Counted from the first letter of the stretch, positions 1 through 6,201 are shown. The stretch: DNA of 6,201 bases from UBA8828 sp964510855 (GCA_964510855.1 CAZEDB010000040.1:1-6201), one strand, 5' to 3'. Translations and numbers: made by a program. The notes: generated by a model not told the origin, from the letters alone.

Positions 1-111
1 GCTATCGAGCTATGCCTCCGCTTCCTGCTAACACCGCTAACCCGCTAATACCGCTCGCAGCCTCCCTGCTCAGTAATCGAAAGCTAACCAGCAGACCAGC
101 AGTCACCGCAG
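1..111. repeat. Non-coding flank with degenerate GCTAAC-type short repeat
   Basis: This is the region downstream of the minus-strand DUF4832-type gene. Positions 26-55 hold three imperfect units of 8-9 bases sharing CGCTAA (starting near 26, 35 and 43) plus a truncated fourth at 52-55. A further GCTAAC lies at 83-88, and a CAGCAG-rich stretch follows at 89-100. I see no GC-rich stem followed by a T run that would serve as an intrinsic terminator for the minus-strand gene. A minus-strand frame of about 34 codons is open here, but its composition is repeat-like and I do not call it a gene. The repeat may be a small intergenic repeat or simple low-complexity sequence; its full extent is cut off by the window edge. 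Confidence 0.35.
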
Positions 112-1824
112 TTACCTCGTTACTTCAATCTCACCAATCACCGGGCCGGCACTTGTACCATCGGGTGAGACCCAATGCGGTACATCACGATTGGCGAAGC
201 GAATGTAGTAACGAGCGTCAGGCTGCGAGGTGCGCGTCGGGCGCGAGGCGGTATTTGAGTTTTGTCCCATCGCCGTCAGGGGGTCGCCATCAAACTCTCT
301 CAGTAGCAAAACAAGTTGATACTTACCGGGTGCTTCAGGGGCGCGACCATTCATCGTAATGTTGTGCGCGCCATCTTCGCTTTGGGCGCTTCGTATAAGA
401 TGACTGGGGATGAGTCGTCGCATATCGAAAGCTTCGCCTTGGCCAGGTGCAAAAATAGGACGACCTGATTTCGGCACATAAGCCAAATCAAGCATACGTG
501 GTACGGGGCAAGCAGCGAAACCGCGGTTGGCGATACGAAGATTAAGTGCCCAAGGTTGGTTGGCTTTAATCTTCCCAGGCCAAGAGGCACTGCGAAGTTC
601 AAACCGGTAGCCGAGGTGATCGCGGAGGTAATCAAAGGCAGAGCGTGCGACCGCAGCTCCTTTGCTGTCTTCAAAGTAACCATCTGAAACTGGCAGACCG
701 AGGGCGGTTACTTCTGCTTGAGTTTTCATCTGCGTCTTCCAGCCGTCGACCGGCCCGGATTTTCCCGCCGAATCGGCGGCCGACCAAGCGTGTGCGACAC
801 CTAGGGTGACGGCGCGTTCGACGCAGAGTCGTACGGCGGCTTGCCAGCCATCGTTAAGTGCGGTGCTGCTCCGTGCACCTGGGCCAAGGTCGATATCCGC
901 AGGTACCCAGATGGCCTGCTCAGCCCACGCGCGCCAATCAGGGTCGGTGTTGCCGATAGCATCAAAGGTGCCGTCATCCGTCGCATCATGGCCAAAACCA
1001 ATGTTATGAAATCCTACTGTGCCTGCTGCGGTCACGCCGTCGAAAGCTTCACCTTGGGTGACAACCGGGGCGAGTTTGAGTTCTTGCAGTAATCCTGCAC
1101 GCATGCCGGGCGAGCGTAGCAGCAAGGCCTTGCCCTTAGGTCGGGCATCCATCACGGCTTTGAGAATCGCGGCATGGTCGGCTGCGGTTTCAGGAATACG
1201 GGTAGCGCCGCGGACTTCACCACGATGTCCGATAATCCCAAGTTGTAGGCCCGTTAAAACCTCGGCGTGCGAACGTAAAAGGGGGGTGAGTGACTTGAGG
1301 TGTGCTTGCGCGGTCGCGACCGTAGGGCCACCCGCCTTGGTGCGATCCATTTCATAAGCCAAGCGTAACCAAACCCGCGCGCCGGCTTTGCGTGCGGTCG
1401 TTAAGCCGGCGTTGAGACGTGCGAGGGTGGCTGGGCTAATTGGTTTGTCGGTGGGCTCAATCCACGCGAGGGCAAGGTGAGTCGTAACATCAGCGTTGCG
1501 CCAACGCGTGAGGGCTTCGCCTAAGGAGCGGTCACTCCAACCAGGTTTAGTGACGTCGATACCCGCGTGGGCAAAGGGCGTTGTTCCTGCGGTTAAGGGC
1601 CCGCGCTTTAATCCGGCTTTACCATCTTGGCTCATCGCAAGGTAGGAGCCCTCGGGTAAACCAAGTTGGATTTCTAAGCGGTAGCCTCGGTCTGGGTTAG
1701 CCAAGCCCGTTTTACCCTCTGGACTGTCGGCCGCAGAGCCACGGTAGTTACGATTAATGGTCTGGGCGCCTAAAGATACCGTTAGTGCAAGGATAAGTAG
1801 GCTGGGCAGGGCGGGGTAGGCCAT
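112..1824 (-). CDS. Secreted protein of DUF4874/DUF4832 type
   Basis: This encodes a 570-residue protein of unknown function, probably exported. The chosen start gives an N-terminus that reads as a signal peptide: a hydrophobic stretch at residues 5-18 ending in SLGA before QT (cleavage near 20/21), although the n-region lacks a positive charge. Residues 43-49 (NPDRGYR) match the opening of the DUF4874 barrel. Residues 151-159 (VWLRLAYEM) and 195-206 (LGIIGHRGEVRG) correspond to its core strands; the usual family form of the latter is close to GFIGxWGEW, so the aromatic position is changed here. The C-terminal half has DUF4832-like features: YLRDHLGYRF at 399-408 and IANRGFAA at 431-438, then a beta-rich domain to the end. 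These proteins resemble glycoside-hydrolase-like barrels, but no activity is established. An upstream ATG at 1890 would add 22 residues and overlap the divergent gene's start. No good ribosome binding site is seen for either start. Confidence 0.83.
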   Translation of the reverse strand: MAYPALPSLLILALTVSLGAQTINRNYRGSAADSPEGKTGLANPDRGYRLEIQLGLPEGSYLAMSQDGKAGLKRGPLTAGTTPFAHAGIDVTKPGWSDRSLGEALTRWRNADVTTHLALAWIEPTDKPISPATLARLNAGLTTARKAGARVWLRLAYEMDRTKAGGPTVATAQAHLKSLTPLLRSHAEVLTGLQLGIIGHRGEVRGATRIPETAADHAAILKAVMDARPKGKALLLRSPGMRAGLLQELKLAPVVTQGEAFDGVTAAGTVGFHNIGFGHDATDDGTFDAIGNTDPDWRAWAEQAIWVPADIDLGPGARSSTALNDGWQAAVRLCVERAVTLGVAHAWSAADSAGKSGPVDGWKTQMKTQAEVTALGLPVSDGYFEDSKGAAVARSAFDYLRDHLGYRFELRSASWPGKIKANQPWALNLRIANRGFAACPVPRMLDLAYVPKSGRPIFAPGQGEAFDMRRLIPSHLIRSAQSEDGAHNITMNGRAPEAPGKYQLVLLLREFDGDPLTAMGQNSNTASRPTRTSQPDARYYIRFANRDVPHWVSPDGTSAGPVIGEIEVTR

Positions 1825-1888
1825 AAATTCAATCTGTCTTAGTTCGGTCTGGGTTGCAATCGTTCGCTGCAGCCGCACGACTCTTTGC
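1825..1888. promoter_or_regulatory. Divergent intergenic region between the DUF4832-type gene and the antiporter gene
   Basis: These 64 bases separate two head-to-head genes and are therefore the expected site of promoters for both. I could not pick out a convincing -35/-10 pair with normal spacing on either strand; TTGCAA at about 1854-1859 is the nearest thing to a -35 element. No Shine-Dalgarno-like sequence lies just before either start. The call rests on gene arrangement, not on a recognised motif, and it would shrink to nothing if the minus-strand gene really starts at 1890. Confidence 0.35.
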
Positions 1889-3367
1889 ATGGAGCCGCAA
1901 CTTACTCTTTGGGCCGAACTAACCGCCGCCGCTCAGGCTGATCCTTTTTTGTTGGTCGCTACAGGAATTTTTTTCCTAGCTATTCTCCACACCTTCTTAG
2001 CGCCCTGGTTTACGCGCCAAGCGCATCATCTAGAAGAAGCACACCAAGAGCGCGTCCGAGCTGGTCTCGTCCCCGTAGGTCCCGATGGAAAGTCCGCCGG
2101 CTTCAGGGCCTCGCTACTCCACTTACTCGGTGAGATTGAAGCGGTCTTCGGGATTTGGGCCTTTATTCTTTTCTACGCATTTGTCCTCTGGCCTGGAAAA
2201 GGTTGGGCCTTTGCCACTGCGTACATGGAGACAGCCGACTATGCGCGTGCTGCAGCTTTAGTTGCTGAGCCAGCTGGCCCAGGTACACGCATTCTTGCTT
2301 CACCCAAGTATCTCGAGCCGCTCTTCGTCTTTGTGATTATGGTGATTGCGTCGTCGCGTCCCATCTTCTCCACCGCTTCCGGACTCCTTAATCGCCTCGC
2401 GCGTTCTTTCGGCGGTACGCCGCTGGCGCGCTGGGCAGTAATTTTAACGGTAGCGCCTCTCTTAGGCTCATTCATCACCGAGCCCGCCGCCATGACTATT
2501 GCCGCCTTAATGATCGGTGCGCAGTTTCATGAATTGAAACCTTCGCTTCGGTTACGCTACGCGACCTTGGCGCTCTTGTTTGTGAATATTTCCATTGGGG
2601 GTACGCTCACGCACTTTGCGGCTCCACCGGTAGTGATGGTGGCAAGTACTTGGGGTTGGACGACGCCCCACATGTTTATCCAGTTTGGTTTGAAGGCTAT
2701 GTTGGCGATTGCGATTTCAACCGCCTTCTACGCTTGGCTATTCCGCCGTGAATTTGCCGAGCTCACCCGTCGGGCAGATCCGCCCCTGCACGCGGAATCG
2801 GAAGGACGTCCCCCTGCCTGGGTGGTTGGAGCGCACTTAATCTTTTTGGGTTGGACGGTTCTTATGCTGGTTGGGCACCACGGTGCCCTGCTCATGGCCG
2901 GTCTGCTGGTCTTCCTGGCGTTTACCGTCGCTACCCCACAGTGGCAGTCGCCCATCCAACTCCGCAGCCCACTGCTCGTCGCCTTCTTCTTGGCCTCTCT
3001 CATTCTGCACGGAGGTCTGCAGGCTTGGTGGATCTCGCCTTTGCTTATGCGTCTCGGTGAATTCGAACTCTTTGCTGGCTCCGTTATCCTCACTGCATTC
3101 AACGATAACGCCGCCATTACTTTCTTGGCGGCACAAGTCCCAGCCTTGTCTGACGGCTCTGAAGCTGCCCGAGCTTTACAATACGCTGTCTTAACCGGAG
3201 CGGTTACGGGTGGAGGTCTAACCGTGATTGCTAATGCGCCTAACCCTGCCGGTCTCTCCATCTTAGCACGCCACTACGAAGGCGGCTTCTCGGCGTTACG
3301 TCTCTTCCTGTGGGCGCTGATTCCCACCGCTATTGCAGCGGCCTGCTTCCTCTTTCTCCCTCACTGA
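1889..3367 (+). CDS. Putative Na+/H+ antiporter (Na_H_antiport_3-like)
   Basis: This encodes a 492-residue inner-membrane protein with about 11-13 predicted hydrophobic spans, roughly at residues 19-39, 80-101, 142-156, 172-198, 205-240, 254-273, 310-328, 331-348, 362-376, 395-416, 431-450 and 470-490. The overall pattern resembles the putative Na+/H+ antiporter family Na_H_antiport_3, within the wider ion-transporter group. Conserved-looking segments are GSFITEPAAMTIAAL at 183-197, with a membrane-embedded Glu188; LTAFNDNAAI at 401-410, with Asn405, Asp406 and Asn407; and GGGLTVIANAPNPAG at 441-455. Polar residues of this kind inside membrane spans are typical of cation-coupled carriers. The ATG at 1889 is chosen because the first span begins about 19 residues later and the next in-frame ATG is at residue 113. 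No Shine-Dalgarno site precedes it. It is probably co-transcribed with the amidohydrolase gene 9 bases downstream. The transported ions are inferred from the family, not shown. Confidence 0.85.
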   Translation: MEPQLTLWAELTAAAQADPFLLVATGIFFLAILHTFLAPWFTRQAHHLEEAHQERVRAGLVPVGPDGKSAGFRASLLHLLGEIEAVFGIWAFILFYAFVLWPGKGWAFATAYMETADYARAAALVAEPAGPGTRILASPKYLEPLFVFVIMVIASSRPIFSTASGLLNRLARSFGGTPLARWAVILTVAPLLGSFITEPAAMTIAALMIGAQFHELKPSLRLRYATLALLFVNISIGGTLTHFAAPPVVMVASTWGWTTPHMFIQFGLKAMLAIAISTAFYAWLFRREFAELTRRADPPLHAESEGRPPAWVVGAHLIFLGWTVLMLVGHHGALLMAGLLVFLAFTVATPQWQSPIQLRSPLLVAFFLASLILHGGLQAWWISPLLMRLGEFELFAGSVILTAFNDNAAITFLAAQVPALSDGSEAARALQYAVLTGAVTGGGLTVIANAPNPAGLSILARHYEGGFSALRLFLWALIPTAIAAACFLFLPH

Positions 3368-3376
3368 TTTAAACCT

Positions 3377-4348
3377 GTGCGCCTTGACTGCCACGTCCAC
3401 TTAGTTGGCGACGGTTCGTCGGGTGACGGTCGAGCGTTTCAGTTAAAGACCCCTTGGAATCGCTTGCAGGCTCGATTCCTGCTGCGTGAAGCAGGGGTTG
3501 CATCACGTTACCTTAAGGGCGGGCTCGATGCGGCCTTTGACCAAGCCCTGCATGAGCATGTTACAGGCTCGGGTCTCGATGGTGCGGTCATTCTGGCCCA
3601 AGACCTTCCGCACGACACGCAAGGCCGCCCCTTGCCGATGGCAGGTTTTCGCGTACCCAATGATGCGGTGCTAAATTTTTGCCGACGCGACCCAAAGCGT
3701 CTCATACCAGCGGTCTCCATTCACCCGGAACGTGCCGATGCGCTTGATGAACTTGAGCGGTGTGCCGCTTTGGGGGCACGCGTGCTTAAGCTTTTGCCGA
3801 ATTGTCATGGCGCGGATTGTTCCGCGCCGCGTCATGCGCGCTTTTGGGCGGCGTGTGCGCGTTTAAATATAGTTTTTCTCGCGCACACCGGCGGTGAACT
3901 AACCTTGCCCGTGTTACGCCCCGATCTTGAGCACCCCAATGTTTTACAACTCCCTCTCGAGCAAGGGGTGGTTTGTATTGCGGCGCATGGGGCCAGCCGC
4001 TCGCTCCCTTGGCAGCCAGATTATTTTGCCGACTTAGCGGCTTTAGCCCGCCGCCACCCGCGGCTCCTGATTGATAACTCGGCCCTCGGCTCGCCCATCC
4101 GCTCCGCGGCGATACCGCGGCTACTCGATAGCTTGGCAGACCGCATCGTCCATGGCTCCGATTTCCCCGTACCCAGCGACCCCACTTGGCCTTGGTTAAG
4201 GGGCCAGATTCCCTGGTCTTCAGCTCGTAAAGTCCGTAGTCAGCGCAATCCCTTGGCTCGTGATGCCGCCCTGAAGCAGGAGTTGGGGTTTGGGGAGGCT
4301 TCTTTCAGCCGTCTAGCCACGATTATGGGCTGGAAGGCGGGGGTTTAA
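3377..4348 (+). CDS. Amidohydrolase family metal-dependent hydrolase (Amidohydro_2-like)
   Basis: This encodes a 323-residue, probably cytoplasmic enzyme with the TIM-barrel amidohydrolase fold. The metal-binding set is visible in order: DCHVH at residues 4-8 (His6 and His8), the VLKLLPN strand at 136-142 with Lys138, FLAHTG at 167-172 (His170), AAHGA at 202-206 (His204), and the closing HGSDFP at 259-264 (Asp262). The length and the HGSDFP ending fit the Amidohydro_2 group, whose members are hydrolases or decarboxylases of varied substrates; the substrate here cannot be told. The GTG start fits because the first barrel strand begins at once, as is usual in the family. No Shine-Dalgarno site precedes it, so translation may be coupled to the antiporter gene that ends 9 bases upstream. 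The two genes share a reading frame, separated by one TGA and three sense codons. The region between residues 140 and 152, with two cysteines, is encoded by a strong DNA hairpin. Confidence 0.88.
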   Translation: MRLDCHVHLVGDGSSGDGRAFQLKTPWNRLQARFLLREAGVASRYLKGGLDAAFDQALHEHVTGSGLDGAVILAQDLPHDTQGRPLPMAGFRVPNDAVLNFCRRDPKRLIPAVSIHPERADALDELERCAALGARVLKLLPNCHGADCSAPRHARFWAACARLNIVFLAHTGGELTLPVLRPDLEHPNVLQLPLEQGVVCIAAHGASRSLPWQPDYFADLAALARRHPRLLIDNSALGSPIRSAAIPRLLDSLADRIVHGSDFPVPSDPTWPWLRGQIPWSSARKVRSQRNPLARDAALKQELGFGEASFSRLATIMGWKAGV

Positions 4349-4410
4349 GGCGGGATTTTGCGGCTTTCCTTTCGCTACCTCTCGGCATAGAAGTAAGGTG
4401 TCTTTTCCCC
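4349..4410 (+). other. Intergenic gap before the pilin cassette
   Basis: This is the only plus-strand gap wide enough to hold a promoter for the pilin genes. I see no hairpin with a T run that would end the antiporter/amidohydrolase transcript, and no -35/-10 pair with standard spacing. The purine-rich AAGTAAGGTG at 4391-4400 is the best ribosome-site candidate in the window but sits ten bases from the ATG and matches only partly. The pilin genes could therefore be read through from upstream or have a promoter I cannot recognise. Confidence 0.3.
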
Positions 4411-5139
4411 ATGCGTTCCCCGCTACGTCGAGGCTTTACCCTTATAGAGCTTTTAACTGTCATTGCCATCATTGGTATCTTGGCTGCGGTGCTCTTCCCA
4501 GCTGCGATGGGTGTGCAAAAACGCGCTCGGATTGCGAATTCCCAAACCGCCATTAGCGGTTGGGCTTCAGGGCTGGTGCGCTACAAGCAGGCCTACGGTC
4601 ATTACCCTATTTTAACCGCCGCAGCGACCCCTTATCCTACAGCAGATACGCTCTACCGTCTCGAAAGCGGTGCAGCCGCTGCCAACGTTGGTGCCTTTTT
4701 CATTATGTCTTTATCAGGGCGGTGTCCCAACGGCGCTATTCTAGCTACAGGTCCGACTGGTAATCGCGCCAAGTATAATCGTAATGCTGAGGGCTTTGTG
4801 GAATTTTCCCGCGATGACTTTGAAGATTACACTAAGTTTCCCGCCGCAACCGATACTACAGGTTCAATAGGTGCCAGCAACTTCCTCATCGACCGCCTGG
4901 GCAATCGTAGCATCCGGGTGGTAATGGATTTTACAGGTGATGGTTTTCTGCGAAGCGTTGGTAGTCCTCCTGCTGCCGCTGCTATCCCCTCAGACGTTCG
5001 GGCTTACACGGGTACTGCGGGCGTTCCCGGACGCGTCTTGATTTATACCTCCAAGACCGATGCTACCTCGGCAGATGCGCCTACTGCCGCGGTGGGTACG
5101 GAGCGCTCAGATTTTGCCGACATCGTCACTCTCCAGTGA
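4411..5139 (+). CDS. Prepilin-type N-terminal cleavage/methylation protein, GspG-like pseudopilin
   Basis: This encodes a 242-residue pilin-like protein. The class III signal is clear: a short basic leader (residues 1-8) ending in RRG, then FTLIELLTVIAIIGILAAV, so cleavage is expected after Gly8 with Glu13 as the mature fifth-position glutamate. The hydrophobic helix runs to about residue 30. Residues 42-66 resemble the major pseudopilin GspG pattern: a helix with spaced glutamines, then RYKQAYGHYP. A D-x-x-G-D-G stretch at 173-178 might bind a metal, as GspG-type pilins bind calcium, but this is a guess. The C-terminus (VLIYTS at 209-214, then DIVTLQ) resembles the final strands of such proteins. 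The ATG is 62 bases after the amidohydrolase gene, with a weak AAGGTG at 4395-4400 as the only ribosome-site candidate. It is the first gene of a coupled three-gene pilin set and should act in the inner membrane/periplasm as a fibre subunit. Confidence 0.9.
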   Translation: MRSPLRRGFTLIELLTVIAIIGILAAVLFPAAMGVQKRARIANSQTAISGWASGLVRYKQAYGHYPILTAAATPYPTADTLYRLESGAAAANVGAFFIMSLSGRCPNGAILATGPTGNRAKYNRNAEGFVEFSRDDFEDYTKFPAATDTTGSIGASNFLIDRLGNRSIRVVMDFTGDGFLRSVGSPPAAAAIPSDVRAYTGTAGVPGRVLIYTSKTDATSADAPTAAVGTERSDFADIVTLQ

Positions 5140-6017
5140 TGCGCACGCCTTCCAGATCTCACGTCGCCTCTCGCCGGGGCTTCACCCTGATTGAGATTTT
5201 GGTGGTGATTGCGGTCATTCTGATTTTGGCCTCGATGATGTTGGTTATCCGCCCCGCTAACCCTGAGGGTTTAAATAACGGTCAGCGCATGTTGGGTTCG
5301 ATGCTCCGCTCGGCGCGTGCTCAAGCGATGATGAATCGGGCGGCACTTCCTCAGCCAACTGGTTTCACGGGGACATGGGCACCGGCAGAGTTTCGTTATC
5401 GGGTTTTAATTAAAAACGATCCTGCCGACCCTGATCGACATTTACGCGAGATGATCATCGCCATTGGTTTTGTCGGCGTTGGTTCTGACCCCACCAAGTA
5501 CACTTGGTTTTCGCCCGATCCTGCGGTTATGTTGCCCCCTGGGGTGATGCTGGTGCCTCCGAGCAAAGCCGTACCAGGAGGCTTTACCGCTTCTAGTACT
5601 ACCATGCCCTCGGCTGCGGAGCTTTCGCTATCGGGCACGGCGGCTACCACCCGCCGCAGTGATATCAGTGCCTTGCTGGATTCGTTTGGGATTGAGCCAG
5701 GGAATTTTGACTCACCTTCGGGCGCGATGATGCGCTTCCGCCCCTTGGCGAGTCCCTTAGAGTCTGCCAGTGCCGTCCGCTACTACAACAACACCTATCA
5801 CCAAAACGGCAGCGAATGGTTTTATGTAGAATTTGGCTCAGATGGAACCTCGAATCATGCTAGCCGCGTGATGCTGGTTTTGGCCGAGGGTGTGGCCACT
5901 CCTGGCGGTGTTACTTTTTTAAAGCCTGATGCCTTTGCGGCCATCTTACTGCGTCGTAATGGCGAAGCCGCCCTAACTTCTGATACCACCGACTTCGAAG
6001 AAGCCGCCCTCAAATGA
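5139..6017 (+). CDS. Prepilin-type N-terminal cleavage/methylation protein, GspH/FimT-like minor pseudopilin
   Basis: This encodes a 292-residue pilin-like protein. The leader of 14 residues ends in SRRG and is followed by FTLIEILVVIAVILILASMM, giving cleavage after Gly14 and the conserved Glu at residue 19. Downstream, residues 47-68 form an amphipathic helix containing RSARAQAMMNRAA, the place where GspH/FimT proteins have their conserved AR-x-x-A helix. EFGSDGTSN at 231-239 and AILLRRNGEAAL at 268-279 match the family's closing strands (F-x-x-D-G-x, then I-x-x-x-x-x-G). It is much longer than the roughly 170 residues of E. coli-type GspH, with extra sequence between residues 70 and 220. 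It resembles the Verru_Chthon cassette protein D type in layout, but I cannot confirm that. The ATG at 5139 overlaps the previous stop by one base (TGATG). A GTG at 5136 would instead give a four-base overlap and one extra residue; both are plausible. Confidence 0.87.
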   Translation: MRTPSRSHVASRRGFTLIEILVVIAVILILASMMLVIRPANPEGLNNGQRMLGSMLRSARAQAMMNRAALPQPTGFTGTWAPAEFRYRVLIKNDPADPDRHLREMIIAIGFVGVGSDPTKYTWFSPDPAVMLPPGVMLVPPSKAVPGGFTASSTTMPSAAELSLSGTAATTRRSDISALLDSFGIEPGNFDSPSGAMMRFRPLASPLESASAVRYYNNTYHQNGSEWFYVEFGSDGTSNHASRVMLVLAEGVATPGGVTFLKPDAFAAILLRRNGEAALTSDTTDFEEAALK

Positions 6018-6201
6018 TTTCTCATTCTACTACCACGAAACGCCGCTCGGGCTTCACCTTAGTTGAAGTCATTTTAGCGGTTGGTGTCATCGGTATCGCG
6101 ATTGCGTCGCTCGTTGGGATTTTAACTACGACTTTTCAGCAGGTGGATGATGTGATGCGGACCAATCGTGCGCTCACTGCAGCCCAGGGCTTAGTCACCG
6201 G
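6014..6201 (+). CDS. Prepilin-type protein, GspI/PilV-like minor pseudopilin (partial, 5' end only)
   Basis: This is the start of a third pilin-like gene, cut by the right edge after 62 codons. The ATG overlaps the preceding TGA by four bases (ATGA), so translation is probably coupled. The leader of 13 residues (ending KRRSG) is followed by FTLVEVILAVGVIGIAIASL, giving cleavage after Gly13 and the conserved Glu at residue 18. The LVEV-x-L-A form of the motif is typical of the GspI/PilV branch and of the Verru_Chthon cassette protein B type, rather than the LIELL form of major pilins. After the hydrophobic helix, residues 41-62 continue as an amphipathic helix with FQQVDDVMRTNRALTAAQGL. The frame stays open to the window end. 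In comparable cassettes GspJ- and GspK-like genes follow, which may lie just beyond the edge. Confidence 0.85.
   Translation, partial: MISHSTTTKRRSGFTLVEVILAVGVIGIAIASLVGILTTTFQQVDDVMRTNRALTAAQGLVT

Noticed and set aside
2..106. Minus-strand frame of about 34 codons starting GTG
   Set aside because: It lies over the degenerate repeat, has no ribosome site, and its Ala/Gly/Leu-rich product has no recognisable features.
12..359. Plus-strand open frame of 115 codons at the left edge
   Set aside because: Most of it is antisense to the C-terminal part of the DUF4832-type gene, its product is low in recognisable domain character, and the opposite strand gives a coherent family match.
806..1357. 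Several plus-strand frames of 67-112 codons opposite the DUF4832-type gene
   Set aside because: They are antisense to conserved parts of that gene and have no ribosome site or recognisable domain.
2728..3261. Minus-strand open frame of 177 codons inside the antiporter gene
   Set aside because: It is the antisense shadow of a well-supported membrane protein; its product is rich in Arg, Lys, Pro and Ser without a domain, as expected of a shadow.
3365..3367. TGA read as tryptophan (alternative genetic code)
   Set aside because: Two pilin genes end at TGA codons that overlap the next gene's start, and the following pilin leaders are intact, so TGA works as a stop here.
4104..4120. Repeated CCGCGG hexamers in the amidohydrolase gene
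   Set aside because: Each copy is a self-complementary six-mer in coding sequence for ordinary barrel residues; GC content explains it.
5139..6017. A type IV pilus or secretion locus with full machinery
   Set aside because: Only pilin-like subunits are present; no ATPase, platform, secretin or prepilin peptidase gene is in the window.

Overview
The window looks like chromosomal DNA from a Gram-negative bacterium. I favour Verrucomicrobiota, perhaps near Opitutales. The reasons are a DUF4874/DUF4832-type secreted protein, an antiporter resembling the Na_H_antiport_3 type, and a run of back-to-back prepilin-like genes like the multi-pilin cassettes known in that phylum. This is inference from family distribution; no rRNA or other phylogenetic marker is present. 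TGA is a true stop codon here: two pilin-gene junctions use overlapping TGA/ATG signals.

Layout. Positions 1-111 are non-coding as far as I can tell and carry a short degenerate GCTAAC-type repeat. Positions 112-1824 on the minus strand encode a secreted protein of the DUF4874/DUF4832 type. A gap of about 64 bp separates it from a divergent plus-strand set. That set starts with a multi-spanning putative Na+/H+ antiporter (1889-3367). Nine bases later comes a metal-dependent amidohydrolase (3377-4348), in the same reading frame and separated only by one TGA and three codons. After 62 bp, three prepilin-like genes follow with overlapping ends: a GspG-like one (4411-5139), a GspH/FimT-like one (5139-6017) and a GspI/PilV-like one (6014 to beyond the right edge).

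How the genes work together. The antiporter and amidohydrolase are probably co-transcribed, but the sequence does not show a shared substrate. The three pilin genes are almost certainly one translationally coupled operon. They should encode inner-membrane pseudopilins processed by a prepilin peptidase and assembled into a short type II secretion or type IV pilus-like fibre. No secretion ATPase, platform protein or secretin gene is visible, so the machinery must be encoded elsewhere.

I found no tRNA, rRNA, CRISPR array, insertion sequence or phage gene. Almost all of the window is coding, and strong Shine-Dalgarno sites are absent before every gene.
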